DNA of 64,000 nt, from NCBI GenBank assembly GCA_038502055.1, contig JAXRKN010000044.1, forward strand, positions 1,336,001-1,400,000, in the 5' to 3' direction. This DNA comes from Tanytarsus gracilentus. Taxonomy: Eukaryota; Arthropoda; Insecta; Diptera; Chironomidae. The first letter of the stretch is position 1; every line of letters starts with the position of its first letter. The notes beneath the pieces are model-generated. The model worked only from the letters and a program-made list of their open reading frames with translations, was not told where the DNA came from and did not search any database. The translations under genes and the position numbers were made by a program. Positions 13,253 to 27,300 of this stretch are shown here, one piece after another.

Positions 13253-14074
13253 TTATCTCGAGCTCACACGTTTCATTCGCCTTTCCATCTTTTTCTGCTT
13301 TTTCTCATTAATTTGTGGATTTTCTTGTTCTCCCTTTCCACTTTCGAGCCATGGCTTGATTATGCTACCCCACAGCATATAGACAGCTCTAATCGGTCCA
13401 AAAAGAAGAAGCAACCAGAACCAATTGGAAATTAGGGCGAGAATTTGAGTGCCCGATGTAAGAATTATAATGTCTTTTACGTGTCTACGATTGTTTGGGG
13501 AAGAGAAAAATTATGGGGTTAAAAGATAATGTCCGTGAGTCAGTGTGAGAGAAAAAATAAAATATAACGACTTAATATATGAAATTTTTTCCGTTAAACT
13601 TTTAAACTTACTCAGCCACGCCGCCCTCAAGGTTCAAGTCCGTTCCCGAGTCAATGATGGAATTGTTCTCGCCCAGCTGAGGTCGGCCCATCATTTTCAT
13701 AAAATAATATGAACCTATATGGATGGCAAATGTGATGATCGTCATCGTTATATTCGTGCCCGAGAACGTTTTCAACAACAGAACGAAAATGAGGAAAATT
13801 GAACAAGCGCCGAGCGACATTGTGCGATAAAATTTAAGTGTCGCGATATTCTCCTCGACTATCTGCTTCGAGCCTTTCGTTCCGACCTTGCCCTTCTTTT
13901 GCTCACCCTTGAAAATTGACGAGAAAATTGGATATAAATTAGAATTTCGGCAAGGTTCATTAAATTTTCATTTATTATCGAACTTAAGATGAATTCGAGT
14001 GAATTTTTAAATTGTGATTAATGACACATGTAAGAATGATTAAGGTTTATCAAAAATTCACCACTTACAGCCAT
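13253..14074 (-). CDS. TMEM208: TMEM208-like ER membrane protein, complete (3 exons)
   Basis: The exons are 14069-14074 (ATG GCT only), 13612-13907 and 13253-13484. They total 534 nt, exactly 178 codons, giving 177 aa; human TMEM208 is of very similar length. All junctions are GT..AG (GTAAGT, CAAG; GTAAGT, GTAG). Family landmarks are a basic N-terminus (KGKVGTKGSKQI, then EENIATLKFYR) and three hydrophobic segments (about 28-45, 50-70, 110-145). The conserved DLNLEGGVAEHVKD stretch spans the second junction, and a lysine/arginine-rich tail ends MERRMKRVSSR. The family (SND3-like) acts at the ER in SRP-independent protein targeting. Introns are 161 and 127 bp. The gene is divergent to Ack, with 573 bp between start codons. 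The two-codon first exon is real by phase: splicing there is needed to reach an ATG in frame. Confidence 0.93.
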
Positions 14075-14647
14075 TTTTTATTTAAAATTCACTAAAATTA
14101 AAATCTTCAAATGTAAATAAGTTCCACGAAATCGAAAACTGTCAATTGGTGTCACAGGTGTTTTGTAAAAAAGAGTTAAACTTCTATAGAACTCATACAA
14201 ACTTAGCCGATTGTTTAAAAACACAAATGTACTTGTTTCATTCTTCCACTGAACTTTTCGCATCTTTACCGTTGCATCTCCCTACTCACGAACAATCCAA
14301 TTCGATTCCTATAAGATTTCTCAATAGATTTTACTGTAAAATAAATATTAAAATTCAGACGCGAATAAAGAAGAAATTTGGTGATATTTTTAGGGTATTC
14401 GGGCATTTTATGCACCTGTAATTAGTTAGTAAGCAAGAAAATATCTCGAAATAAAAGAAAATATAGTTTTTTATTGTAATAAGTGCGTTTTGGATGAGAA
14501 AAATGACGTAAATGTGATTGTGGAAATTTTGTTTTTGTACTAATTTCTAAGAAATTCAAGGCTTTATGATAATCTCAACTGTAATGTATGTACATTCAAT
14601 GACATTTTTCAATTGAGTGAACAAGTGAATCTCTAACGCAGTTAATT
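14075..14647. promoter_or_regulatory. Divergent intergenic region between TMEM208 and Ack
   Basis: The two start codons face away from each other across 573 bp. This interval must hold both 5' untranslated regions and the promoters, possibly as one bidirectional promoter. I saw no convincing TATA box or other core element, and the open frame within it has no recognisable content. The assignment is inferred from position only. Confidence 0.5.
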
Positions 14648-17600
14648 ATGGCGTCAAATGGTTTCAACGAAACCCAGTGGCTACTGGATCTACTATGTGA
14701 ATGTCAATTAGAAGCTTTTTATAATCCCATAAAGGATGAATTGCAAATTAGTCGGCTTGCACACTTCGACTATGTACATAATGATGATTTACTCAAGATT
14801 GGCCTATCGAAGCCAAGGATAAGGCAGTTGATGGATCATGTGAAAAAGAAGAAGGCACAACAATGGCGTAAAAACATATTGAGCAAACTAATCGGGGGCG
14901 GAAAGCAAATCAACCATCAAGCAAATGTTAAGAAATCCTCCGTGGAAATTGCTAATGCGATAACAAAGAATCAATCATCGCAGGCTCTAACATGTTTGAT
15001 TCACGAGAAGGACATCACAATGTCGATAAAGTTGGGTGATGGCTCATTTGGTGTTGTTAAACGTGGTGAATGGAATGGGCCTGGCGGAAGCATACCTGTT
15101 GCTGTGAAAATACTGAAAGCTGACACACTTTCACCACATGTTTTTGAGGACTTCTTCAAAGAGGTTCAATCCATGTATTTGCTCGATCATCCGAACTTGA
15201 TACGGCTTTTTGGTGTCGTATTGTCACAGCCTATGATGATGGTGACAGAGTTGGCAGAAAATGGCTCACTACTCGATTTTCTGAGAAAACAATGTAAATG
15301 TATTTCATTGTCACTAATTTGGAATTTTACTGTCCAAATTGCGACAGGAATGGCATATTTAGAGTCCAAACGTTTCCTACATCGCGATTTGGCATGTCGA
15401 AATGTGCTCATAGCGAAAGGAAACAAGATAAAAATTGCTGATTTCGGCTTAATGCGTGCACTTCCACAAGAAGACGAGGTTTATGTAATGACAGAAGCAA
15501 AAAAAGTTCCATTTCCATGGTTCGTTTTTCAATCTTTTTAGTTTTAATGCTTTCACTATAGTAATTTTCTTTTCCACATCAGGTGTGCACCAGAATCTCT
15601 GAGATTTCGACAATTTAGTCATGCCTCGGATACTTGGATGGTGAGTATTTCATGCTCTTTTTGGTTTTATGGTGCCCCTTCTATTAATGTAATTACCTCA
15701 CCGAAATAAAGTTTGCCATTACGATTTGGGAATGTTATACTTTCGGAGAGGATCCTTGGGTTGGTCTTAATGGATCGCAAATCTTGAAGAAAATTGATAG
15801 AGAAGGTGAACGTTTACATCATCCTGACGCCTGTCCACCAGATGTCTATCAATTAATGCTCCAATGTTGGGATAAAACTCCTTCGGAAAGGCCGACTTTT
15901 GCTGCCATTAAGTAAGATGATAACCTTTCGAAGGCAATCTATATTATTTTATCGTCGCTCTCTTTCTCCTCTATAATAGAGAATTTCTCGTCGGACAGGC
16001 ACCGCAACTTGTCAAAGCAACAAGCACATACTGCGTTGAAGGTCGCTTGAAAATTGAGCAAAATGATACGATTGCCATCATAGACGGACGACCGGAGCTC
16101 AAATTTATAAAAGGTCAGAATCAACGGACCTTTGAAATAGGCACATTTCCTCGAAACATTCTTGAAGTTCTCCGCTTTAATCGTCATGGAACATTAAACA
16201 CAATAAGTCGACCAGTTCATGGATCATTTCAACATACAGCACATGGCTCAGCAAATACTGTGGGAGAACCGAACTGGGCAGCTCCTCCTTCATTCCTCGA
16301 CTCCTCATATAATGGTGCTAATGTTCAGTTGAGACAAAAATCAGCAGATCAGGTTAGTAAAAATGCACGTCAGCAAAAAGCCATATCGGAGCATTTTGTT
16401 AAAGAGAAAAAAACGATTGCAAGCAAGCAATTTTCCTACAATAAGCTTGTGAATGAAAATCGAGCTCCAAATGACTGTGCAACAGTGTCACAGATGCAGC
16501 GACACTCAATGAAAAATCAACGGCAAAAGCCTGCACGTCCACCACTCCCCAGTATGCAACCGACCGAGGGAATATTAATTGATTTATCACCGGAAGAGAT
16601 ACGATCGATGAACATGGCTTTCCAAAGCCAAACGAGTGGTAGTGCAGGTATGCAAGTTGGTTGTATCTTAGATGAACCGATAGATATTCCAACCGAACAC
16701 GAGTTAGAGCTACAACAACAAAATGAAGAGCAGCAATTTCAACGAATGCCACCCCCATATCCAATGCCACCCTCACTCTCACTTTACTCGAATTCAAATG
16801 TCACAAACGATCCTTTTGATACGACACACATTGCACCTGTTGAAAATTTGTATGCAAATTCTTCAATTCAGTTAGGTGAGCCAATTTACAACAATCACCC
16901 GAATCAATATGCTGCGACATCGTCTGCATCATTGAATGAGTTGTTAAGCGCTAGCTTAGCATCTCTCTCGATAACTCCAAGTATTTCAAATAATAATGAA
17001 AACATCAATGGGCAATCGGTGACACCGAAGCGCGTCGACAAGCAAATGTTATCGGAGCAACTCCAAAGTGCCAGTACGTCCAAAGAGAATACACCAGTCA
17101 AAGTTAATCTCGAGCAAAGAATGAACATGCAAGTGCCAATGACAAGAAATTACGATTTCACACCCCATGCAAGCAATTACTCAAACTTTGTCACTCAAAG
17201 TGATGTCAGAAGCATGCACTATGACTCAAACATTTACAATTCCGTTGCCGGTGATCCAATTTATGCTGAGAACTTTTTGCGCCGTGCACTCCACTGTATT
17301 TTGCGCTTTGTTTTATGATATGTTTTTTTTAAAGAAAAGGTTTTATTTAAAAATAAAAAAAAAAAAAAATCCCATTTTAATCTAATTTTTCCCCCCACTC
17401 ACCAGTATTAAAAACTTTAAAAAATTACATTCTACCTACCTTTTTCAGCATCACATACACTCAAAGTGATGTCAGAAGCATGCACTATGACTCAAACATT
17501 TACAATTCCGTTGCCGGTGATCCAATTTATGCTGAGAACTTTTATGACGCCGTGCAAACTCCATCTGTAATTTATGACTCGACTGCATCTGTTTATAGCA

Positions 17601-18342
17601 TGCAGAATAATCAACAACAAGCAATTTATGATGAAGTGGCTGCATACGAAGACATTGCAGCGTGGCGACCACAAAATGCAGCATTGCGACCTGCTCCCGC
17701 ACCGCCAACTCAAGCGTCTCCGTTGTTATCGCAACAGCAAATTAACAGGAGGTTAGAAAAGATAAATCAACAGTATGGTCGTGTAGCTGAGCTAATGAAT
17801 ACTTTAACTATTGACAACATGACTGAAGAGGAGGCAAAACAAGCCTTGGAGGCGGCTAATTGGAATCAGGATCTCGCCACGAGGCATTTCAAAATTGAAA
17901 GATTGTCAAAGTGAGTTTATTTTGTATATTTTTGTGAAAGCTTGCGGTGAGTGTATCTTGATGTAGGCTGAAAGGAAAGAAAACTTTGGAATTTTTCATT
18001 GAATGAAAATTGCCGGAAAACTCTGTGAAATATTTAACGATCTTTGGAGAAAAAATTTTAATTGGCAACTCTTGTTGGCGAAACTTTTTTTCTGTATATT
18101 TCTTCTTTAATTTTGAGCAAAATATTTTAAATGAAAATCCAAAGTTTTCTACCTCGACTAATTTCAAGCTTTTCTCTCATCTGCATTGCGCTCCCATAAA
18201 CATCACATTTATATTTCCATCCCTCTACGATACATCCAACAGATTAGGCGTCGCATCTCGCGAGAAATGTGAACAGACTTTGATAAAAACCGGATGGAGT
18301 CTTCAAGTGGCAGCAAGTGTTCTCCTAGAAACTCAAAATTAA
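14648..18342 (+). CDS. Ack: Activated Cdc42 kinase (Ack/TNK2 family), complete apart from an assembly break
   Basis: The exons are 14648-15519, 15583-15640, 15712-15911, 15980-17910 (with 17192-17457 excluded as a probable artefact) and 18243-18342. This gives 2895 nt, or 964 aa, fully in frame. Domains in order: N-terminal SAM-like segment (1-70); tyrosine kinase (about 125-385) with GDGSFG (130-135), lysine 154 in VAVK, HRD (245-247), DFG (265-267), the activation tyrosine in DEVYVMTE (279) and APE (293-295); SH3-like domain (about 392-445); CRIB-like Cdc42-binding motif ISRPVHGSFQHTAHG (452-466); clathrin-box-like LIDLS (576-580); a long Gln/Pro-rich region; and two C-terminal UBA domains (EEAKQALEAANWNQDLA; REKCEQTLIKTGWSLQVA). 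The order matches the Ack family, non-receptor kinases downstream of Cdc42 linked to endocytosis. Odd points: the SH3 lacks its usual tryptophan, and the first donor is GTTCGT. Without the excision the frame ends prematurely at 17318. Confidence 0.93.
17192..17457 (+). other. Probable misassembly: decayed partial duplicate inside Ack exon 4
   Basis: About 85 bp beginning CACTCAAAGTGATGTCAG at 17192 recurs at 17458. After AGAACTTTT the first copy continues as a deletion-riddled version of the second (GCGCCGTGCACTCCACTG against ACGCCGTGCAAACTCCATC). It then passes into homopolymer-rich filler (A-run, CCCCCC). The last part, AGTATTAAAAACTTTAAAAA..CAGCATCACATACA (17404-17457), closely resembles 18984-19053 downstream of the gene. 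Dropping 17192-17457 restores one open frame. The pattern fits unpolished long-read sequence joined at a gap. Confidence 0.75.
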
Positions 18343-21300
18343 TTACAACTCTCTGTGCAGTAGAAGCGTTAGCTTTTAACATATATACACACACACACTG
18401 ACACACCACATCTTGACATTATGACACGGCAAAAAATTTATGTAATTTTGCAAGCAGAAAAAGTTTATTAATAATGTTTTTATGTGACTCATTTAGACTT
18501 GGAAACTTTTGAGGTGGAAACTTTTGAATTTATTTTTAAATTAAAATATTTTTCTTTAAAGAACTTCAGAGGGTTAAAATAAATTTTAACGATCTAAAAT
18601 TTCCATCCCTTGAAAATTTAATATTGCCAAAAAAGAAGATTATTTAAAATAATTTAAGTCACACGTGTGAAGCAGAAATTTGTAAACAAGTTGTGTTACA
18701 AGAATAAAAATTTATGTTGAACTTAGAAAAAAGCTTTCGAGATTTTAAAAATGTAACTTTATATTTTAGAACTAATAAAATAACTTCACTGAAACAAGAT
18801 GAATTAAAATCTCGTGACACGATTTGTAATTTCCACGACAATAAAAAGAAACTCGAAAAACTCATAAAATGCACCTGATGTAGCTAATTTATTTTTATTT
18901 TTACTCGAGAACAATGAGCTTTCTTGTTTTATAATCTTAAAATAATTTTGAAGAGTGAGACGAACCACACGTCACTCAACCAGCATATTAAAAAGCTTTA
19001 AAAAAGTTACATTGCTCTCAAAAAACACATACAGCTTTTATCAGCATCACATACAATGCACATACACGCTATACTAACCAACCATGACATGAGCGAATAT
19101 GAAAAAGGACATCGACACAGTAAAGAAGAAAAACATAAAATGACCATTTAAAATGGTGCTAAATGCTAATGTAGATTAGAAACATCTCGCATGTGCAAAC
19201 ACTGAAGAGCAGCCAAAAAAATAAAGATGAGAAAAGTTTTAGAAATTAAATTTAAATATTTTTTAAAAAAAGTAAATTGTCAAAGTCGCACAGCTAAAAC
19301 TAGAAAGTTTAATGTGATGTCGGTAGTCGCAAGAGTGAATAAAAAGAAGTGAATATTTTTGCATGAAATCATCGATTTTTCCTTCTCTTTCCCATTTGAC
19401 AAGAAGCATTTCGAGCACTAGAATACTAAAGAGATGAGCATAATAAAAATGAAAGGAAAAGATTGTTGAAAAAATAGGAAAGAATCTCATTTTTTTACTT
19501 TTTCTTTTCAGCATCATCCCAATTGAATTTTCTTTCATGCGATGATATGCTTCGGCTGTCGGTTTCATTTCATCATTGAGTTAAGTTTACTTTTGTTTGC
19601 TTGATGCATTTTTCCCTGAAGTTTTTACAGGAAAGTGATTTTTAATAATAAGATTTTGATGAGAAAATGAACAAGATTTTCTGAAAATTAATTTAATGCT
19701 AAGCTGAACTTGAATGACTTGCATTTTTTAAAGATTTTTTCTAATTATTGTTGAGTGCTACAGGAAGGTAGAAGACATGATTTAATATTATTTGATTATT
19801 TTTAAAAATAAAGAAAAAAAATTTAAGTTTTTTAATTTAATTTTATTTTTTTGACAAAATTTTTCATCAATTTAAAATTTCCAGCCTTGTTTAATTCAAA
19901 TACCAAAACCTTAAGCATTCTCTCTCCATCTCATTCACAATTTTACGAGCTCAACGTTTCTATAAAATTAGGTTATATTCCCGATTGCCCCAAAATAACG
20001 AGAGGACGACAATCTTATTACTTGAAAGCAGGGACAACATTCAATATGCTTTTTAATGACCCACAATATTGCCAGCATTCTCAATCGATTGAATTTTTTT
20101 TACTCCATTAAGTAAAGAGATAGAAAATTACCGAGAAAGGTTCATTTTCAAGGTATATACGCGCGTAGGAAGACGAAGATCCCTTTGACATTTTTCTTAC
20201 TCACTCTAAATGCAAAAGGAAATGAAAAGATGTTGTCCACTAAGCAGAAAATGAGATGAGAGCAAAAACGTAATAATTGCATCAGTGCGAGAGCAAAAAA
20301 ATGAAAGCAATTTGGAGATAATTGCTGAAAGCTCGGTGAAAAGAAGGGATTAATATCCTTTTCTGAGAAAAATTCTTTTGTTTCTGTTATGCAGAACGAG
20401 ATGTAGGGAATGTTGCCTTTTCAGCTACGTTGGCGGTGACACGTGCAGGGTTAAATATAAATTTAGCAATTTTCGTCTTGAATTTTTGGAATTTTTTAAC
20501 GTTACATTTTATTTTATTAAATTTTAAATAAGCAACAGGAAAGGTAAAATTGGATGAAAATACAAACTCAATCAAAAAAGAGAGAAACTTGACATGTCAA
20601 ATGGCGTCATGTGTGCAATTTCATTTTCTCTCCATAAGAGTTTCTTTTTTTTGTCCTCCACATGCATGTGTCAAAAATTAAATTAGAACATCCTCACATA
20701 CACGCTGGAGGGAAAAAGATGATGCGACTTTTATGAGACGAAGCATATTGAAATAGTGTCAAAAATGTCCCTGAAACTTTATTTTTTTTGTAGCACTTTA
20801 TGACACAACATAGACAAAGAAGAAAGAAAATCTTTTTAACAAGATTGCTTTCTTTGCTCAATTTTTGTCCCTTTTTTCCACGTCTCATACAATTCCACCA
20901 CTCTTTCCGATGTGCAAAGTAAATGAGGCCAATAAAAAGAAAAATTGTTTGTGCTTAACGTGGTCAAATCTCGAGAGAGAACGAGACGAAAGAGAAAAGA
21001 GAGATGATTGAAGGAGGAAGGCATCCTTTGGGCTGGCCTTTATATCAGATTATGTCTCATCTGTGTGATAAAAGAAACAAGAGGAGAAAAAGTGATTCAA
21101 CTTGATGGCTTCCTTGAAAGTCGTCATCATTCAAACATTTCTCGCCTCATTCTGATACAATGTAGCTTTTTTATCGGAAATTATTTTGTTTTTAAAGTGA
21201 AATAAAATTTTTATGTCTAACTTGCCAAAAGTCCATGAAAATTTTGGACAAATTTTGAGGTGACGTTTTTGTCTAAAGCCGTACAAATCTTGTAACATAA

Positions 21301-24300
21301 AATATTAAAATTTTAAATTAAATTTAAATAAAAAATTGTTCCAAAGAAAAAATAAAAAATTGCGCTTTAACACCCTCAATCTTAATTTTTTTTTCCAAAA
21401 ATAAGCCTGTAAAAGTTTTGAGCTTTAAAAGCGCGTCATTCTTTTTTCATCCCATTTTATTTCCATCCAGCATTACATTAATGTTGATAGGTAATTGACA
21501 GTGATGCCTTTTATTTTTATTTTAAATCGTGATACCCGACAAGCTTATTTTTTTCGGGAGGGCATCATTGTTAGTTCTATAATAGATTTAAAGAGGATTT
21601 TTGGTTCTTCTGGGAGAACTGTGTAAGCTTACATTGATGTGATATGATTTGAATATTTTCGTAATTTTCGGTCACTGATGGCTCGGCTGCAAGAGAGATG
21701 AGGATAAACGATGTGATAAAGAGATTTACGTTGGGGGATTGACAAAAAAATAAGTAAATGTTTGGGAAAAAATAAATTTATATAAAATTGATTAAAAAAT
21801 TTTATACAAAAATTTAAAATAATTTTTACCCGCAAGATGGCGCCACGAATTAATCAATTTTCCATCAACACTCTTCAAAACATGTTCATGCGTTTTTCGG
21901 CATCGCGCTTAAGTTCCATTTCCAAAAATTACCGACATGGGAGAGCTTAACAAACATTTTGTAAGATAAATTTGTGCAAAAGTGCTTTTTCCTCGTTATC
22001 GTAAACATTGCGTTCATAGTGAGTGATAAAAATCTTGTAACAGATATGAAATATTGCGATCGGCACATAAAAAATCTTTCTCGGTCATTTGTTTCTTCGA
22101 CTAACAATGACACGCACAATTTACCCTCTTCAAAGATGTTTTCTTATTTTCCCTGAGAGACAATAAAACATTTATTTTCTTTTCGCGAGCTTTTTCATGA
22201 TGCAAGAAAAATTTTATTCTTAATTATTTTTATGAGATTAAAATTAGTTAAATGATGTCAAAAACAGAAAACTACTTTTATCCTTGACCTTTCACTGCTT
22301 TTTAATGAAGTTGCCAGGAATTGAAATGTTTGCTCATGACAGCAACATGTGAATAGAGGAAAGTTTTGGTAATTGCATGTAAAAGTTTAAAGCAAAATTG
22401 GTTTTACAGCCATTTGCGACATGATATTTATATAGAACGAAAAAACTTATTTGATTGGCTTTAAATTTATAAAATCTTAAAGCTTGATACAAGAAATAAG
22501 AAGAGCCGCAAAAACTGAATTTAAAAAAATCTCGCGCATTTTACTCGAACAAATTTAAACTCTACAAAAAAATATTAAAATGAGAAATTTAACTTTGAAT
22601 TTTCACTTGAAAACTTTTTAATTTAAACTATCATAAAAGCGAACCACATTAAATTGAAATGACAGCTTCGGTAATTGCTCGCTGCGGGAAAAAGAAAATC
22701 AAAAGAACTTTTTACCATTGCACTCGCTCAAAATGTCCGTTGTTGATGGTTATTTCGAGTGGTTGAAGCAACTTCAACAATATTCTTCTTCTCTTTCTAT
22801 AAGATTGAATTTTATTAAATTACAATTTTTTATTTTTCCCCCTTCAAGTCAACAATTTTCCGTCTTTTTTTCTCACACTCAGGACTGTCGCATGAGAAAT
22901 GCACTTTCGTTTCAAACTGAGCGTAAAATGCAATTCATTCCATTAAGGCGAGCGAGCTGAGATGAAAATTTCATTTATTTAATGTCATCAACAACGGCAG
23001 CAGAGAATAACTCGAACGGATGCAGTTGGAATAAATTTTCAGATGAAATAAAAGTTTTGTGGTTGAAATTGAAAAAAAGTTTTACAAAATTTGCGCTATT
23101 GTGCTCAAATAATTTTTTTCCTCCTTGCATCCCCTAAAATTTTCCAGTAATGAATTAAAACCTTCAACCCATAATGAGATTTTTCACATAAATTGCAGTG
23201 CATAGAGCCATAAAAAAGAGACTTCCGAATGAATTAATTTTTATTCATGAGCCATAACGAAAGATGACATGCGATAAAATTTTATATTAATTAAACATCC
23301 ATTATCTTATTATGCTTTTAATTCATATCAACATGAAGTTATCAGGCAAATGCAAAAGAGTCGAGGATTGTGGTTAATGGAAAGTCTCATTAGCAAGGGA
23401 AGAAAAATTATTCAATGGTGGTTAAAAAAATAACGAATAATTCGAAAAATATTTCTCAAACTATCGATTTATAAATTTTCCATTTCAAATTAAATAAAAA
23501 TTGAATATTTCTCAATTCGTAATCAGCCTTCAATGTTTCCATAAATCTTCTTTGCCTTTCATTCCCTGCATTAATAATTTTATCCATACACATACGTTTG
23601 CTTCGAGTTAAAGCGTGAGAGTGAAAAGATAAAAGCATAGACAAGGATAATAAATTACATTGACTTTAAACACGTTCTATGTTGCTTCGTGAGCGGCACC
23701 GCAAAATCCATTATTATTCTTCCATATCCGCGTGCACACAGAGTCAAGCAGCTGTCTTTAGAAATTACATTTAACCTATAAAGAAGCGAAATTCTATGCT
23801 GTTTTTCAAAAATCCTTTAAAGCACTAAAGAAGAAGAAGAGAAATTGCCATGATTTATTTGTGAAAGATCAGATCAATGACATAAATTATTTTGTTATAA
23901 ATTTTTGCGTGTGAAACTTTTATTTTTTCGAAATAAATTTGAGGGTAAAAAAATATGTAAGGGGGAACTCTGTTGATTTTAGATAATTTTTATTTCTTTA
24001 ATCTAAAATTTTTTTATGCATTTTTTAAATTTAAAATTTTTTAATTTTACTTGCTAAAAAATTATTTCGAATAAATTTCTTCTCTTCAAATATTTCAAAT
24101 CTTTTCTTTTCTTCTCCATCCACCCCTCAACTTCAACTCCTTCATCAACAGTTGTTTTTCTTTTCAATTTCCGCTCGACTGAGTGATTCAGCTGAATTTC
24201 ATAAAGTATATCTTCAAAATCTGCACATCACCGTTGAGAGTAAAAGTTTTTCTTGCTTACATTTCTTCTTTAGCTGTTGATCAAAACAAATCAAACACGC

Positions 24301-27300
24301 ATCTCTCAACACGAAACTCAATCGAAAGGTTTATTTACTTTTTAATTCACTCGATTGAGAAGAGACACGATGGCGATTGTGTTTATTTTATAAATATAAA
24401 TACTGGAGGTGGTCAAGGGGATACAAAATAATTGAAATTTAGAAGTTTCAAATGTAAGTCAAGGGTTGTTGTTCTCTGGTAAAAATTTAAAGTTTAATGT
24501 TTAAATAATCAAATGACAAAATTTAAAATTATTTTTTTCTTAAAAATTTTATCAAAATTTCAACTCAATTAGCAATAAATAAAAATCATCTCTTAATTTT
24601 CTTTGATCAGGACTGAAATGCTTTTCATCTGAAAATTGCTCGCAAAAATTTCTCGGAATTTTTTTTCTTTTATTTATTGATGAGATGAACGGAAATGAAA
24701 AAGAAAAAAGTTGTTGGCAATTACGCGATTTTTTGTTCATCGGAAATGATTATTGTTAAAAATTTTCACTTGTTTTGTGATTAGGATTTATTTTGTCACA
24801 ACAGCAGTTCAATTCCAAATCACTGTGTAGGAGGGATGAAATTTCAAACGCGATGAACAGTCGAACGACCATTAATTAATAGTGAGAGTTCCGTTTAGTT
24901 TGACTTTTATGGTTTTTGAATAAATTTCGTTCACAGTTTGCGACTAATTAAAACCCATAATTTCATATTTTAGAGTCAAATTTCCACGAAACAGTTTATT
25001 AAATTGTTGGAAATGAGATTTAAACTCAATTAAAAAGTTATTTAGTTTTATGTTGTTCGATTTTAAGGGATTGAAAACTTATAAATGATTGCAAGCAATG
25101 AAAATAATTTGTTGTAAAAATTATTGAACTTTTTTTTGTTGGAAATGAGGACAAATTTAACATTTTGAATTGAAATATGTTTTTCTTTTTCTTGTGGCAC
25201 AATTTAAAAATAAATCATTGTAATTTTAATTTTTTTTGGAAATTCTAATGAAATTTTTTTAAATGTGTCACAACACTCACAAAAATTGTGGTTTCTAACA
25301 TCAAAAATTTTATGACTAATTTTATGACAAATTTGATCAAAAATGTTCCAACAGGGAAAATATCTAAATATTTCAAGAAAAAGATTGAATTTAAAAAATC
25401 AAACATTTTAATACTAAACTCTTTGACACTCTTTCAGTTTCACATTAAGATATAAATTTCCCTCCAACAAGCACAAAAACTTTCTCTGCATTTCATCTCT
25501 TGTGTATGACGACAAGTTACTTTTTATAACTTCCACACAACCTCAGACGTGCAATAAAAAATGTCACTTTAGATACTGTAAAGAAATTGATGAAAGAAAA
25601 ATGAACTGAGAAAATAGGATGTGGTTAAAGGAAATAAATCAACAGTGGGAAAAAAATGCACTAAAGAAGAAAAAAATTTCCTTTCGTAGATTGGAAAAAG
25701 TTTCATTTTATATCCAGAGCACAATGCAGTGTGAACAAAATGAATAAAGAAGATAAATGCTTGAGTTCGTGCCATCACAAGTGAGCGTGCATGTTGAGTT
25801 AAATGAGGAGTGAAGTGAGGATGGTGGAAACTGTTGCTATGCTCAAGTGTGAATTGTGTGCTTGATTTTTAATATTCGGAAATTTAATTTACATTTTTTG
25901 GTAAAATCAAAAAAATATCAGAATTATTTTCGAAAGCTCAAATTTTTTGAAAAAGCTTTCAAAAAAGTTAAATGCTCATTTTAGAAAATCTCAAGTTTAA
26001 TTTTAAAAAATTTTTAACGGAGAAATATGTATATTTAAAAAAATAATTTGTGTTCAACCCTGGCGGCATAGTATCAAATTAATTTTTATTGAAATCATCA
26101 AACAGCTCAAATTTATTTGCCGTTATTCGATGAAGCACCTTAAATGTACGCTTTTCACGCGATACACAGATATTGAGAGCATTTTCTTTCTATTGACACA
26201 CACGTTCGGCTTTCATACTTGATGGAGCCATACTAGTGAAAGTATCGGAGGAATTTTCATCAATTTATCGTACAACAAAAAAATTCTAATGGTTTAGGAA
26301 ATTTTATTTTGAACTTTTAAAAAATCTGTTTGTCTTTTCTCACTAACTCAATGGACTCAAAAGTCTCTTAATTGACTTAATTACTTAATTTTTTCGAATC
26401 TCTATTTACATTTTCAACGTCGGAAGATTTTTCATCGACTTTATCACATTGAAGTGGAAATGTAAATAAAACTTTGTTGACATTTCAAATGAAAAAGTTT
26501 TTTAATTGAAACGGGTATTCATTGAGCTGAAACGAGAAGCATCCGAGCTGGATAATTTTTTCCCTGGAATAAAGAAATTGATATTTTAGTGGATTTTTAA
26601 ATGAAGTCGTGAAAAATTAAAGCTTCAAAAAAATTATGTTCACAAATTTTCTACTCAATTAAAGCTTTTTTAAAAAGCTCCAGCTTAAAGCTAAACTTAA
26701 AAAGCTTTTTTATTCCTCACTTTATCTCGAGGACGAAAATAACTCAATCTTATCCGAAAAACAATTTGTTTTTAGTATTCTTTCACACATTCCTTCGCCT
26801 TTCCTTCATTCATATTTATTTTTATTCTTCCAACCAAGGCCATCGTGACAATAAAATCTATCAACGAAAAAAAAGGTATTTTTATATATTTTTGTGGCTC
26901 CATACGAGAGACTCAAGTGTGAATTCACATGAAACTTTATTATCACGAAAACAATATTTTTCATGATCGAGAACAATACCGATGATGATGTTTTTGTTCC
27001 TCCTTTTTTTAATAAAACACTTTTGTCATGATATCAAATTCCTTTCATGGTTTCCCACTTTATGACAATCGACAATCTTCAATGCGATGGCATATTATTT
27101 TCATATTTTTCTTCTTTTAATGTAATGATGGTACAATAAAAGTTCGAAATCGAGAGTAAATCAATGGGAAGACAATCGAGATATATTCTAATGAATATCG
27201 TCATCAAAAAGACTTAATTTTTATTTTTATTGCATTCTCACGCGTGCTAAAGTGATTTTCTTATTCATTTGGCACTCGTCCTTGGACCTCAATAATAAAT

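Noticed and set aside
14146..14421. 91-codon frame between TMEM208 and Ack
   Set aside because: It does not begin with ATG, has no recognisable motif, and lies where both 5' untranslated regions are expected.
17267..17318. A genuine alternative C-terminus of Ack (ending LRRALHCILRFVL)
   Set aside because: The sequence is a frame-shifted, deletion-bearing copy of the real downstream exon, so it is better explained as misassembly.
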